Source of the DNA: Euglena gracilis
Lineage: Eukaryota; Euglenida; Euglenophyceae; Euglenales
Assembly: GCA_039621445.1 (NCBI GenBank)
Contig: CP154957.1
Coordinates: 44,636,309-44,700,308 of the forward strand
Length of the DNA stretch: 64,000 bases
Direction: 5' to 3'
Part shown: positions 22,905-33,234 of the stretch, in pieces
How positions within the stretch are numbered: position 1 is the stretch's first letter
Layout: every line of letters begins with the position of its first letter
The notes under the pieces: model-generated
Seen by the model: the letters and a program-made list of their open reading frames with translations, nothing else
Told to the model about the DNA's origin: nothing
Database searches by the model: none
Translations under genes and position numbers: made by a program

Positions 22905-24290
22905 TTCTGGGGTCAAAAAATCGATTTTTTGAAAATTACCCAAAACGGATGGGGAACTGCACGGACCCACCCGGGGACCCAAACCAACCATGGGGGACCC
23001 CCAGGTGGCCTGTATTCACCCCACATACCCCCGGCCCCTCCGGACCGTTTTGGGCCCGTACGGGGCCTCCCAAAAGGGGCTCCCACAGGACTTGGCCGTT
23101 TTTCAGCCTTCCGGGTGGCAAAAAATCGATTTTTTGAAAATTACCCAAAACGGATGGGGAACTGCACGGACCCACCTGGGGACCCAAACCAACCATGGGG
23201 GACCCCCAAGTGGCCTGTATTCACCCCACACACCCCCGGCCCCTCCGGACCGTTTTGGGGCCGTACGGGGCCTCCCAAAAGGGGCTCCCACCAGACTTGG
23301 CCGTTTTTCAGCCTTCCGGGTGGCAAAAAATCGATTTTTTGAAAATTACCCAAAACGGATGGGGAACTGCACGGACCCACCCGGGGACCCAAACCAACCA
23401 TGGGGGACCCCCAAGTGGCCTGTATGCACCCCACATACCCCCGGCCCCTCCGGACCGTTTTGGGGCCCGTACGGGGCCTCCCAAAAGGGGCTCCCACAGG
23501 ACTTGGCCGTTTTTCAGCCTTCCGGGGGGCAAAAAATCGATTTTTTGAAAATTACCCAAAACGGATGGGGAACTGCACGGACCCACCCGGGGACCCAAAC
23601 CAACCATGGGGGACCCCCAAGTGGCCTGTATGCACCCCACATACCCCCGGCCCCTCCGGACCGTTTTGGGCCCGTACGGGGCCTCCCAAAAGGGGTTCCC
23701 ACAGGACTTGGCCGTTTTTCAGCCTTCCGGGTGGCAAAAAATCGATTTTTTGAAAATTACCCAAAACGGATGGGGAACTGCACGGACCCACCCGGGGACC
23801 CAAACCAACCATGGGGGACCCCCAAGTGGCCTGTATGCACCCCACACACCCCCGGCCCCTCCGGACCGTTTTGGGGCCCGTACGGGGCCCCCCAAAAGGG
23901 GCTCCCACCAGACTTGGCCGTTTTTCAGAATTCCGGGGGTCAAAAAATCGATTTTTTGAAAATTACCCAAAACGGATGGGGAACTGCACGGACCCACCCG
24001 GGGACCCAAACCAACCATGGGGGACCCCCAAGTGGCCTGTATGCACCCCACACACCCCCGGCCCCTCCGGACCGTTTTGGGGCCCGTACGGGGCCCCCCA
24101 AAAGGGGCTCCCACAGGACTTGGCCGTTTTTCAGCCTTCCGGGGGCCAAAAAATCGATTTTTTGAAAATTACCCAAAACGGATGGGGAACTGCACGGACC
24201 CACCCGGGGACCCAAACCAACCATGGGGCACCCCCAAGTGGCCTGTATGCACCCCACACACCCCCGGCCCGTCCGGACCGTTTTGGGCAG
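22905..24290. repeat. Tandem array of about seven 205-206-bp units
   Basis: AACCAACCATGGGG recurs at about 22984, 23189, 23394, 23600, 23805, 24011 and 24217, spacing 205, 205, 206, 205, 206 and 206 bp. Each unit contains CAAAAAATCGATTTTTTGAA, ACGGATGGGGAACTGCACGG, CCTGTATTCACCCCAC or its variant, and CTCCGGACCGTTTTGGG. Units differ by only a few substitutions, so the array is recent or homogenised. Stop codons are rare in several frames on both strands, giving ORFs up to 391 codons that should not be taken as genes. Confidence 0.97.
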
Positions 24291-24664
24291 GGGGAGGGAA
24301 ATGCAATTTTCCCTTCAAATTGTGCAAGTCAGTAAAAATTCAAAAAAATGCAAAAAAATTGCAACTTGCATAAAGCCCCTGAGAAAAGGCTGGAATCAGG
24401 GTGGGGAATATGCAACTTGCATAATTTGCATTTTTTGCATAATCAGGTTTTCCCGTAATCTGCCTTTTTTTTGCATTTTTTTTTCATTTTTTTTACGTAA
24501 AATGTTTTGCCCTGGAAAAATTTTCTGTAGTTGGTTTCCGTATGTTTGGATTTTTTTTGCATTTTTTTGCATAAAAAATTTTGCCCTGCAAAATGTTTTT
24601 GTAGTTGGTTGCCATATGTTTGGATTTTCTTTAGATTTTTTTATTTTTTTTGCATAAAATATTT
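24291..24664. repeat. TGCATTTTTTTGCAT dispersed repeat, copy 1
   Basis: It contains GCAACTTGCATAA, runs of T with TGCAT, and two copies of TTGCCCTGNAAAA...GTAGTTGGTT then CCATATGTTTGG (or CCGTATGTTTGG) at about 24510-24550 and 24580-24625. The same words occur at 46655-46790, and TTGCATAATTTGAA also at 25965-25985. Confidence 0.75.
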
Positions 24665-25842
24665 TGCCCTGGCCCGGCCCGGCGGCACAGCCGGCGACCC
24701 GGCCCGGCCCGGCCCGGCCCGGCCCGGGAGCCTGGTGGCCCGGCCCGGCCCAGTCTGGCCCGGCGGCACAGCTCTTCCCGGCCCGGCCCGGCGGCACAGT
24801 CAGCGGCCCGGCGGCTTGACCCTGCCTGGCACGGCCCGGCCTGGCCCGGCAACGTCAGCCGGGCTGTGCCGCCGGGCCGGGCCAGGCTGGGCCGTGACAT
24901 GCCAAGGTCAGGCCGCCGGGCCGCTGACTGTGCCGCCGGGCCGGGTCGGACCGGACCGCTGAGTCGCCAGCCAGGCCGGGCCATGCCACCGGGCTGCCGG
25001 CCATGCCGGGCCGTGCCGCTGGGCTGGGCCGGGCCGGGTAGGGCCGGCCAGCCGCTGGCTGTGCCGCCGGGCTGGGCCGGGCCGGGCCACGGGGCCGCCG
25101 GGTCGGGCCGTGCCAGGCCGGATCAGGCCACCGGGCTGCTGGCTGTTCCGCCTGCCGGGCCGGGCCGGGTCAGGTCGAGGGACCGGCTGTGCCGGGCCAG
25201 GCCGCCGGGCTGCCGGCCAGTCCCGCTGGGTGTGCCGCCGGGCCGGGCCGGGCCGCTGGACCGCCGGCCGGGCTGGGCCGTGCCGCCGGGCCGGGCCGGG
25301 CCTGGCCGCCGGCCAGGCCCCTCCGCCGGGCCAGGTCAGGCTGCCGGGCCGGTGGCTGTGACGCCGGGCCGGGCCGCCTGCCGGACAGGCCTGGGCCGCG
25401 ACAGACCGCCGGGCTGCTGGCTGCCGCCGGCCCGCCGGGCCATGCCAGCGGGCTGCCAGCCGTGCCGGACTGTGCCGCCGGGGCGGTCCAGGCCGGGCCT
25501 GGCCGGGTCAGGCCGGCGGGCCGCTGCCTGTGCCGCCGACCCGGGCCGGGCCAGGCCGGCCCGTGCCGCCGGGCCCTGCAGGGCCGGGCCAGACCGGGCC
25601 GGCCGCCGGGCCGCTGGCTGTACCGCCGGGCCGGGCTGGGCCTGGCCACCGGCCGGGCCGGACCGGGCCGCTGAGCCGCCGGCCAGGCCGGGCCATGCAG
25701 GCTGAGCCGTGCCGGGCCGTGCCGCCGGGCCGGGCCGGGCGGGGCCCCGGCGCGGCAGGACGGGGGTCCGCTGGCTGTGCCGCCAGGCCAGCCCGGGCCG
25801 AGCTGGGCAGGTCCGGGCCGCTGGGCTGCCGGCCAGGCCGGG
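24665..25842. repeat. Extremely GC-rich minisatellite, block 1
   Basis: About 1.2 kb made almost entirely of GGCCGGGCC, GCCGCCGGGC and GCTGTGCCGCC words with no fixed long period. Almost no A or T runs occur and every frame is open, giving long arginine/alanine/glycine/proline ORFs on both strands. It stops abruptly at an AT-rich foldback element at about 25843. Confidence 0.95.
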
Positions 25843-25854
25843 AAATTTTTTTTG

Positions 25855-26033
25855 TTTTTGGCAGCAAAGCTCTGTTATATTGCTGCTTTTTCTCAGGGGT
25901 TTTATGCAAATTGAATTTTTTTTTGAATTTTTTGCATTTTTTTGCATTTTTTTTTGCATTTTTCTGACTTGCATAATTTGAAAGGCCAAATTGCATTCCC
26001 TGCTGGAATATAACAGAGTTTTGCTGCCCAAAA
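25855..26033. mobile_element. 179-bp foldback element inside the GC minisatellite
   Basis: The left end (25855-25881), TTTTTGGCAGCAAAGCTCTG then TTATATT, matches the reverse complement of the right end (26007-26033) at 25 of 27 positions. The interior is AT-rich with repeated TGCATTTTTTT and TTGCATAATTTGAA. It interrupts the GC-rich minisatellite cleanly, as expected for an insertion. No target duplication could be defined. Confidence 0.75.
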
Positions 26034-26047
26034 TCAGTAAACATGAG

Positions 26048-27607
26048 ACAATGCCGCTGGGCCAGGCTGGGCCGGGCCGCCGGCCAGGCCGGGTCAGGCC
26101 AGCGGGCCGATGGCTGTGCCGCCGGGCCAGGCCGGGCCGAGCTGCTGGGCCGCTGGGCAGGGCTGGGCTGGGCCGCCGGCCGGGCCAGGCCAGGTCAGGT
26201 CACCGGACCGCCGGCCGTGCCGGGCCAGGCCACCGGGCCACCGGGCCGGGCCGGGCCAGGCCTCCGGGCAGCCGGCCGGGCCCACTGGGTGTGCCGCCGG
26301 GCCGGGCCGGGCCGCTGGACCGCCGGCCGGGCCGCCGACCAGGCCCCCTCCGCCGGCCAGGCCGGGCCGGTCCGGGCCGGCCCATGCCAGGTCAGGCTGC
26401 CGGGCCGCTGGCTGTGACGCCCGGTCGGGCCGCTTGCGGGACAGGCCGGGCCGGGCCGGGCCGGGTCAGGCCGCTGGGCCGCCGGCCGGGCCGGGTCGTG
26501 CCGCCGGGCCGCCGGCCGTGCCGGAGACCATGCCACCTGGCCGGGCCGGGCCGGGCCGCCGACCAGGCCGGGCCAGGCTGGGCCGTGCCGCCGGGCCGCC
26601 GGCCGTGCCGGACTGTGCCGCCGGGCCCGGCCGGCCGGGCCACCGTGCCGCCGGGCCGGGCCGGGCTGGGCCACCGACCAGGCCTGGCCAGGCTGAGCCA
26701 TGCCAGGCCGGGTCAGGCCGCCGGGCCGCTGGCTGTGCCGCCGGGCCGGGCTGGGGCCGCCGGCCGCGCCGGACTGGGCCGCTGAGCCGCCGGACAGGCA
26801 GGGCCAGGCTGCTGGCCGTGCTTGGCTGTGCTGCCGGGCCGGGCCGCCGGGCTCCTGGGCCGGGCCGGGTGAGGCCGGCGGGCCGGGCCGGGCCGGGCCG
26901 GGCCGGGCCGGGCCGGGTCAGACCGCCGTGCCGCTGGCTGTGCCGCCGGGCCGGGCCGGGCCGGGCCAGGCCATGCCAAGCCGCCGGGCCGGGCCTGGCC
27001 GCCGGCCCGGCCGGACCGGGCCGCTGAGCCGCCGGCCAGGCCGGGCCATGCCGCTGGGCTGCCGGCCGTGCCGGGCCGGGCCGGGTCAGGCCGGCGGGCC
27101 GCTGGCTGTGCAGCCGGGCCGGGCCGGGCCTGGACGACGGACCGGGCCGCTGAGCCGCCGGCCAGGCCGGCCATCCGGCCATGGCCAGGCCGGCCATGCC
27201 GCCGGGCTGCCGGTCTTGCTGGGCCGTGCCGCTGAGCCGCCGGCCAGGCCGGCCATGCCGCCGGGCTGCCGGCCGGGCCGGGCCGAGCCGCTGGGCCGCC
27301 GGCCGTGCCGGGCCGGGTCAGGCCGCTCAGCCAGCCGTGCCGGGTCGTGCCGCCGGGCTGGGCCAGGCCGGGTCCGGCCCCCGGGCTGTTGGCTGTGCCG
27401 CTGGGCTGCTTGCTGTGCCGGGTCAGGCCGCTGCACCGCCGCACGTGCCGGGCCGCCGGGCCGCCTGCTGTGCCGGGCCAGCCTGCTGCCGCCTGCTGGG
27501 CCGCCGGCAAGGCCGGGCCAGGCCGGGTCAGGCCGCTGGGCCGATGGCTGTGCTGGGCTGGGCTGCTGGGTCGCCGGCCGGGCCGGGCCGGCTCAGGCCA
27601 CCGGGTA
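26048..27607. repeat. Extremely GC-rich minisatellite, block 2
   Basis: The same word set as block 1 (GCCGCCGGGCCG, GGCTGTGCCGCC, GGCCAGGCCGGGCC) continues for 1.56 kb. Blocks 1 and 2 were probably one array split by the foldback element at 25855-26033. The apparent 300-370-codon ORFs on both strands are compositional. Confidence 0.95.
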
Positions 27608-27734
27608 GGCCACAAGCAAATCCATGATTCGAAAGGCTTTTGCGTTCCGCCTGAAAAGGAGATGGGAAAACTGCGACCGCAATGCAAGGATGTGGCTTTT
27701 GGGGGGGGGTGAGCGAAGCTCACGCGCGTAGCGA

Positions 27735-27810
27735 AGCTAGCGCCTACTTGTACATACATACATACATACATACATACACCTATACATGTACATATGATAT
27801 ATATGGGGGG
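27735..27810. repeat. (CATA)n microsatellite
   Basis: ACATACATACATACATACAT followed by imperfect TACATG/TATA words. Confidence 0.9.
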
Positions 27811-27839
27811 GTCGGTCTCGGCCAAAGGGCCGGCGTTCG

Positions 27840-27985
27840 GCCGGCCAGGAGGGGTCTTATATGGGGGGTCGCACTATTCAAAACCTGGTCTTATATGGGG
27901 GGCATGGTAGTCGGTGAGACAGGGGGGGGGGGTAGTGGGTAGTCGGCCGACTGGTCGGCCGAATACCCACTCTAGTGTACCGTTA
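27840..27985. repeat. Right TAGTCGGCCGACTA-type terminal cluster
   Basis: GGGTCTTATATGGGG occurs twice, then GCATGGTAGTCGGTGAGACA, a G-run and GGGTAGTCGGCCGACTGGTC. It is the inverted counterpart of 22063-22180. It also contains CACTATTCAAAACCTGG, a 17-bp word found again at both inner ends of the 8-kb inverted repeat (45977 and 48058). In inverted orientation it also pairs with 29157-29290. Confidence 0.75.
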
Positions 27986-28044
27986 GATAGGGCGTTCCAA
28001 GGGTTTCAATTTAGGTCGCCGCACCCCTCCACTCATGACCCTTC

Positions 28045-28360
28045 ACATTGCCCAAAAACTCGGGGGCAAAATCCTTTTTTTTCAGGGGGCATTTTGACAT
28101 TGGCGGGGGGGGGGGGCTCTGTCCCCCGCACCCCCCCTCAAATAACAAAATCCCTTTACGTGGTCCAAAAACTCGGGGGACATAATTGTTTTTGTGTGGC
28201 ATTTTGACATGGGCAGGGGCGCTCCGCCCCCGCACCCCCCCTCTCGAATAACAAAATCCCTTTACGTGGTCCAAAAACTCGGGGGGGGGGGGCAAAGTCT
28301 TTTTTGTGGGGCTTTTTGAGGCGGGGGGGGGGGGCTCCCCCCTGCACCCCAGTCAAAATA
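28045..28360. repeat. Three tandem units of about 100-120 bp
   Basis: CCAAAAACTCGGGGG recurs at about 28052, 28150 and 28269. Each is followed by GCATTTTGACATNGGC (or GCTTTTTGAGGC), a G-run, GCACCCCCCCTC and AATAACAAAATCCC. The copies differ in the G-run lengths and loops. Confidence 0.85.
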
Positions 28361-29156
28361 ATGAGCAGTAATGCCAGTAGTAAGCAGTAATGACCCGGTC
28401 AAAATGAACAGTGAAAAGGACTTAGCCCCCCTAGTATTTTGCCAACATAAAGGGATTCTTTATTTGAGGGGGAGGTCGTTTTCACTGGGTTTTCCTTACT
28501 CATGGGCAAGCGTATGATTCTGCTAAAAAGTGGCCAAAAACGGAGATTTTTCTCACAAATCTTTGCATATTCACCCCCGATTGGGGGGCTCTAGAGCCAT
28601 TCGGGTGGGTTTTAGCTGGTTTTGGGAGGATTTGGACAAGCATTTTCTTTGAGGGGGGGGGGGCTTAAAAGTCGGCAAACTTGACCTGTTAGTATGTGCG
28701 GGGGGGGGGGGTGCCCAGCATTTTGTCCATATTAAGGGATTTAATCCCCCTGTTATTTTGCCTACACAAAAGGATTTTGTCATTTGGGGGTGGGGGGGCT
28801 GGGGTGAGGGGGGCGGCGAGGGGGTGGGGGGGGGGGGGGGTTGCGGGGGGGGTGGTGGATGGAGTTTTCTGCCCTCAAGATACAGAACACTGTCATTTGT
28901 ACAAGATTTTTATGCAATCTTCATCTATCAATGGTATTTTACTCCTTTGCAGTCCCACAAACCCAATCCAGCTCCCCCATGGACCTTGCATTTTCATCTG
29001 TGGTTGATTGTATTGGTGCAGGGTGCTCATTTGACCCCATCTGGACCATTTCTGTGTGATTTGGGCCAGCGAGGCAATTTCTATGATCGCCCACCAGTCT
29101 GCTTAGGAATTTGTTGACGGGAGGGGGGCTTAAAATTCGGCGAACTTGACCCGTAC
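28361..29156. other. No recognisable gene; G-run-rich
   Basis: GGGGGGCTTAAAAGTCGGCAAACTTGACC (about 28663-28690) recurs in diverged form at about 29125-29150. A G-dominated stretch runs from 28780 to 28860. No conserved protein motif was seen. Confidence 0.5.
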
Positions 29157-29290
29157 ATTAGAGTGGGTAGTCGGCCGACCACCCACTACCCACCCCCACC
29201 CTGTCTCGCCGACTAGCTACCAACTAGGCCTAGTCGGCCGACCCATTGGGTAGTCGGCCAACTAATCAGCCGACTACCCACTACCCCCCC
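29157..29290. repeat. Third TAGTCGGCCGACTA-type cluster
   Basis: AGAGTGGGTAGTCGGCCGAC, CCTGTCTCGCCGACTAGCTA, AACTAGGCCTAGTCGGCCGA, GTCGGCCAACTAATCAGCCG and ACTACCCACTACC follow each other. The first part is the reverse complement of 27905-27980, which makes 27905-29215 a second candidate foldback element of about 1.3 kb. Confidence 0.75.
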
Positions 29291-29838
29291 AGTTTACGTC
29301 ATTGCGCTTCATTTTTTTTTGCTCGAAGGCAAGCATTTTCCTCAAAAATATGTGTTACACCTTTTATTCATTGGAAAAAAGAAACGTTTCTTGTTGACCG
29401 TTTGGTCCAAATTTAAGCAGCCCTTTCGGCTTATCCAGTGAAACCCAAATTTAAGCAACCCCCAAATTTACAGCCGGTTGCAAAAATAACTGCTCACTGT
29501 CTCACGATGATCAGCCACCTGTCTCGCCGTAAATTGCCATCGGTCTCAAAATGACTTGCCACTCGTCTCAAAATTCTTTCCATTGTCTCAAAACGTGACT
29601 GTAATTTTCTCAAAAGCAAATGCCACTGTCTCACAATAAAATGCCGGACCCGAGAAAGAAACACACCATCCCGGTTGGAGGGAACACTTGCTGGCCGCAG
29701 AAAAATTCACAATGCTATTTGAGGTCCCGCCAAATTACCTGTACAATTCATTTGAAAGATCAGAGGGGATCTACCAACCCCCCCCCCCGTCCCGACCTAT
29801 GACCCTTTTTGGCCAATTTTTCACGAAATTTTTGGGCC
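29291..29838. repeat. GTCTCAAAAT-type short tandem repeat and flanks
   Basis: From about 29470 the words CTCACTGTCTCA, CACCTGTCTCGCC, ATCGGTCTCAAAATGA, ACTCGTCTCAAAATTC and ATTGTCTCAAAACG follow at 25-30-bp spacing. A related run lies at 34045-34165, preceded by a shared ACAGGCCGGTTGC-type word (here ACAGCCGGTTGC). The rest is unassigned AT-rich DNA. Confidence 0.6.
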
Positions 29839-30030
29839 AGTGATGCTCAATTTGATGATTCAGGTGGATTACTACTTTTAGGGCATAAATTTTCAAATCT
29901 GGGGTTGGTGTCTCCTAATTTTGATGCCAAAATCCTAATTTCAGGTGTGGGGATTCCGAATTTTTTGGAAAATTCTTCCAAAATTTTGGGCTTGGTGATT
30001 CTGAAAATGTGGTGTTCCCCCGTGACTGGG
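29839..30030. repeat. TCCTAATTT-type repeat, copy A
   Basis: GGTTGGTGTCTCCTAATTTT, GCCAAAATCCTAATTTCAGG, TGGGGATTCCGAATTTTTTG and GGGCTTGGTGATTCTGAAAA are the same word family as 59520-59695, and as 57560-57800 on the opposite strand. The family consists of 25-35-bp words centred on GGTGATTCCTAATTT. Confidence 0.7.
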
Positions 30031-30054
30031 GAATAGCTCAAAGGGGGGGGGGGG

Positions 30055-30245
30055 GCATGGTACCACCCCCCCCCCCCTATTGTCCCACCGACCTCCCCCC
30101 GGGAGGCCCGACCGGACAATAAGAGGGGGGGGATAAGACCGTACCAAAGGAATTTCATTGGCCGAGCCAAAAAAAACCGCCCGTCGGCCGGGGCCGAGGG
30201 ACAATAAGGGGGGGGGGGACAATAAGGGGGGGGGGTGTTATTCGG
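30055..30245. mobile_element. GACAATA foldback element, copy 1
   Basis: CCCCCTATTGTCCCACCGAC, CCCGGGAGGCCCGACCGGAC, AATTTCATTGGCCGAGCC, GTCGGCCGGGGCCGAGGGAC and two GACAATAAGGGGG words follow in order. The same order, reverse-complemented, is at 50808-50995. Both ends carry a C-run/G-run next to GACAATA. No coding capacity. Confidence 0.75.
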
Positions 30246-31039
30246 ATCAGACATCCGCGGAGAAAGGAGGTTTTATTTGGGGGCCAAAAAGTTCATTTGA
30301 AGTGAAGAAAATCTTTCAATGTGACTTTCGATTTTTCTTCCTGCTTCTCAAGTGATCCATTGGTGTTTTGGACATATAATGGTGGTGCGATTTGCAGGAA
30401 TTTTTTTGGCTTTTTTTTTGGGACTTGATTTTGGGACCGATTTTACTTTGGTGCCCCCCGTTTTCTGTGGGAAGACACAGAAATTAAAAAACTATTCTCA
30501 TTATTTTTAATTAATTAACTAATTAATCAGACAGTACCCCTGTTGTTGGAATGGGTTGGCATTTTAAAAGAAACACCAGAGAACAGGTTATTGGAACTTT
30601 TTGAACGCTTTGACAGCATTCGCAAAACACTTTGACAAAACGTTGTGAGAATTGACACAGAAATTAAGATATTCGTATGCATTTTGTGCAATAGGGCTGT
30701 TTCGTGAATAATATCAAAAAAATTCAAGTAAAATGGCATTTCGTTTCAAAACCCTTGTCAAAGAACCCTGTCACATCAGGAAATTCTGCAAAAGGTTTCA
30801 CAAATTTTGTCAGTTCTTTGCAAGAAAGTTGATGGTGTCGAGATGGTGTGTTTTAATGCAGATTTTTTTGAAGTCTGTTTCAGGGGCAATCCAACCCACC
30901 AAGTTCCCGAGCCCAACCCATTGGGTTCCAGAGTTGTGCGCTGTTGATTTTCCAACGCAATCCAAAATCCATGTTTTCAAAATTTTTAGCTTGTCGTGTG
31001 CGGTGCAAAGTGGCCCATCGCTTGGGATAGTGGGAAAAA
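30246..31039. other. AT-rich DNA, nothing recognised
   Basis: Short frames on both strands have no recognised motif, and no large repeat shared with other loci was noticed. Confidence 0.5.
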
Positions 31040-31155
31040 GTTTGATCCCCCCCCAAATATAAAGCCCCTCCCAAATATAAAGCCCCCCTGAGGGTCTTGA
31101 AATCCCGTCCAAATATAAAGCCGGGGGGGGGGGGCTTTACATTTGGGGGGGTTTA
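31040..31155. repeat. Foldback repeat of AAATATAAAGCCCCC words
   Basis: CCCCCAAATATAAAGCCCC occurs three times in direct order and is followed by the reverse complement GGGGGGGGCTTTACATTTGG. The segment can fold with a short loop. It is one more C-run/G-run foldback with its own word. Confidence 0.75.
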
Positions 31156-31900
31156 ATAACAATAATAATAATAATGATAACAACAACAACAACAACAAAT
31201 GATTTTTCCCTCATTTTAGATTATTTTACTTTATTCGTTTATGGGGCATTTTGGACCAGTGTTGGGGAGCAATCCACCCCCATTCTCGATCTGAGATTTT
31301 GTTGAGGTAAATTTTTGGGTCAAAAAAATTGATTTCCCCGTCCAACAAAGAAATTCGACCTTCACAAAGACAAATCGCTTTTAGACCACCGAAATGGCCA
31401 AAAATTGTTTCCCTGGCATTTTTCTCCAGAAAATTTTCCCCTGCAATGGCAAAAGGACGTTGTGTGCTGAACCGTCTCGGTAAATCCCTCCGCCCTCTAA
31501 AAACAGCATGCACCGTGCCCCCCCCCACACAAATAAAATTGCAGGTCTACTTTTTGGGTCTGTTGCTGATGATCCCAAATGGACTATTTTTTTATATTTC
31601 GGGGTCTACTTTTTGGATGGTTGCTGAAGATTTCGACAGCTCTCCAATGGCAAGGTCCAAAAATAGGTCCCAAAACCATATTTTTTCACAATGAACAAAA
31701 AAATGTCTCAAAAATGCCAATTTCAACTCCTCCTCCAAAACTCGAGAGGAACTTTTGGGCGCATCCGCAGAGTGCAATTTTTTTTGGGTCGGGTGTTTTT
31801 TTTTGGAGAGGGTTAACACCCCCCCCCTCGAATTTATGCAACCCATTGCTTTGTAAACGTGAATAGAGGCCCGGCCATACAATTGCTTACCGACCCCCGG
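31156..31900. other. No recognisable gene
   Basis: A short (AAT/AAC)n tract lies at 31155-31200. The remaining AT-rich DNA has overlapping short ORFs on both strands and no recognised motif. Confidence 0.5.
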
Positions 31901-31904
31901 GGGG

Positions 31905-32225
31905 GGGGGGGTCACTCCACTTTTTAAAAACCAGTCAGTCACTCATTTTCAAAAAACCAGCCAGTCACTACCCCCCCCCCCGGGGGGCCGGGGGGGGTCG
32001 GCCACTCAGAAAAACGGCCACTTTCCAGTCACTTTAGGCCATTTTAGGCCCAAAAAAATTTTCCGGCGCCTTCGGCGCCGGGGTCACTCAAGCCACTTTT
32101 GCCCACTCCTGGCCGACCCCCCCCCCCCCCGGGAGGGGAGGGGTCCCGGCCAAAAACCAGTCAGTCACTCTGAAAAAACCAGTCACCCACCCCCCCCGGG
32201 GGGGGGGGGTCGGTCAGTGCTTAAG
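31905..32225. repeat. CCAGTCAGTCACT-type tandem/foldback cluster
   Basis: AAAAACCAGTCAGTCACTC occurs at about 31926 and 32152, with AAACCAGCCAGTCACTACC and AAAACCAGTCACCCACC as variants. Between them are C-run/G-run hairpins and the hairpin CCGGCGCCTTCGGCGCCGG at about 32063. Confidence 0.75.
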
Positions 32226-32259
32226 CAATTGCCTGGGCCCGGCGTTTGCCCTGTTTTTC

Positions 32260-32372
32260 GTGGGTGTGAACACGGAAAACAGGGCATATTTTCAATTCAC
32301 AAAAATATGTCCTGTTTTTTGTGAATAGGTATTCACGGAAAAACAGGCATATTTTCGTGAATAGGAATTTTA
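32260..32372. repeat. AACAGGGCATATTTTC inverted-word cluster
   Basis: AAAACAGGGCATATTTTC is followed within 20 bp by the near-complement AAAATATGTCCTGTTTTTTG, then by TTCACGGAAAAACAGGCATA. The same words recur at 33325-33370 and 33650-33755. Each can form a hairpin of about 20 bp. Confidence 0.75.
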
Positions 32373-32448
32373 ACTGAAATGAAAACCAAAAACATAAACA
32401 TGAAAAAGGAACATCTGATACAAGAAAACTGATTGCTTTGAAACAGAA

Positions 32449-33234
32449 TCAGAGCAAACGGATGACGGAACAACACACGGGGAAGTGACGAAGTCGGTGC
32501 ACGACTAGTGCAAGTGCAATGACGGACAGCACAATGCTGTGGATGATCAGAAGGAGACACACTAACGGCGTTTGCACGAATGACACACCCACGACCCATG
32601 CTTGGGCTCGTGGCACCAATTCATGGAACGCAATGGTAAGACAAGGAGCACACGTCACATTTGAACTGAACATATTGTAGACACGGGGAACGCGGCTGTC
32701 CACATTGTGCCCATGTTGGTCCGCATTGTTGATGACCGCTTGCCCATCAAACATCAGAGGAGGATCAAGCACCCAAGCCGCCCAAGCACAAAAGAAAACA
32801 TCCAATTCGTCGTAGACATCGCCAAGGGCATTGCAGACCTCCTCAAATTCAAGGAGATGTGCCAATGCCGATTGCTTTGTCCCTTCCGAACCGGATGCTT
32901 TCTTTTTGGTAGCCTCCGCCAGAAGGTTACCATGCAAGGGCTCAACAGCAGGGTTCTTTCTTTTGTCCCATCCCTGCTTAATTGTGGCCAGAAATTCAGC
33001 AACTTTTGGGGGTTGTGGCAACATTCGGTCCATGGTGTTTGCGGCTTTCTTCGCCATTTTTGCAAGAACAGACTGAGGAATAACACAAGCAATGTGCATA
33101 AAATACCGACCCTCTGTTGTCCGTTTGGCTCTAAAGCGAATATCGGCGTTGGGCCATGGGGGGGGGACCGGGCGCCTTCGGCGCCCGGTCCCCCCCCCCC
33201 AAAGTGCTCTCCAATAACTTGGCCTAACGCCCAT
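32449..33234 (-). CDS. Unrecognised protein A, related to protein B at 35005-35613
   Basis: Part of this 261-codon frame looks like real coding sequence, roughly 32650-33130. It shows FLATIKQGWDKRKNP, then LEFEEVCNALGDVYDELDVF and CAWAAWVL. Protein B, on the same strand 2 kb away, shows FLAKLKDF, then VNFQKICEVRGYKTDDLDEC and CAFAKHVL in the same order and spacing. The C-terminal 80 residues, downstream of about 32700, look like hydrophobic read-through. No membership in a known family is clear. A compact helical region with this spacing could resemble the N-terminal DNA-binding part of a tyrosine recombinase, but no catalytic residues are visible. Start and splicing are unknown. Confidence 0.45.
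   Translation of the reverse strand: MGVRPSYWRALWGGGTGRRRRPVPPPWPNADIRFRAKRTTEGRYFMHIACVIPQSVLAKMAKKAANTMDRMLPQPPKVAEFLATIKQGWDKRKNPAVEPLHGNLLAEATKKKASGSEGTKQSALAHLLEFEEVCNALGDVYDELDVFFCAWAAWVLDPPLMFDGQAVINNADQHGHNVDSRVPRVYNMFSSNVTCAPCLTIAFHELVPRAQAWVVGVSFVQTPLVCLLLIIHSIVLSVIALALVVHRLRHFPVCCSVIRLL

Noticed and set aside
22990-24165. A 391-codon plus-strand ORF and several 105-178-codon ORFs across the 205-bp array
   Set aside because: Long frames exist on both strands and in several phases because the repeat unit has few stops; the period is not a multiple of three in most units, and the translation shows no domain.
24650-27825. ORFs of 300-370 codons rich in Arg, Ala, Gly and Pro on both strands
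   Set aside because: They follow entirely from GGCC/GCCGG composition; all six frames are open and no start or motif is supported.
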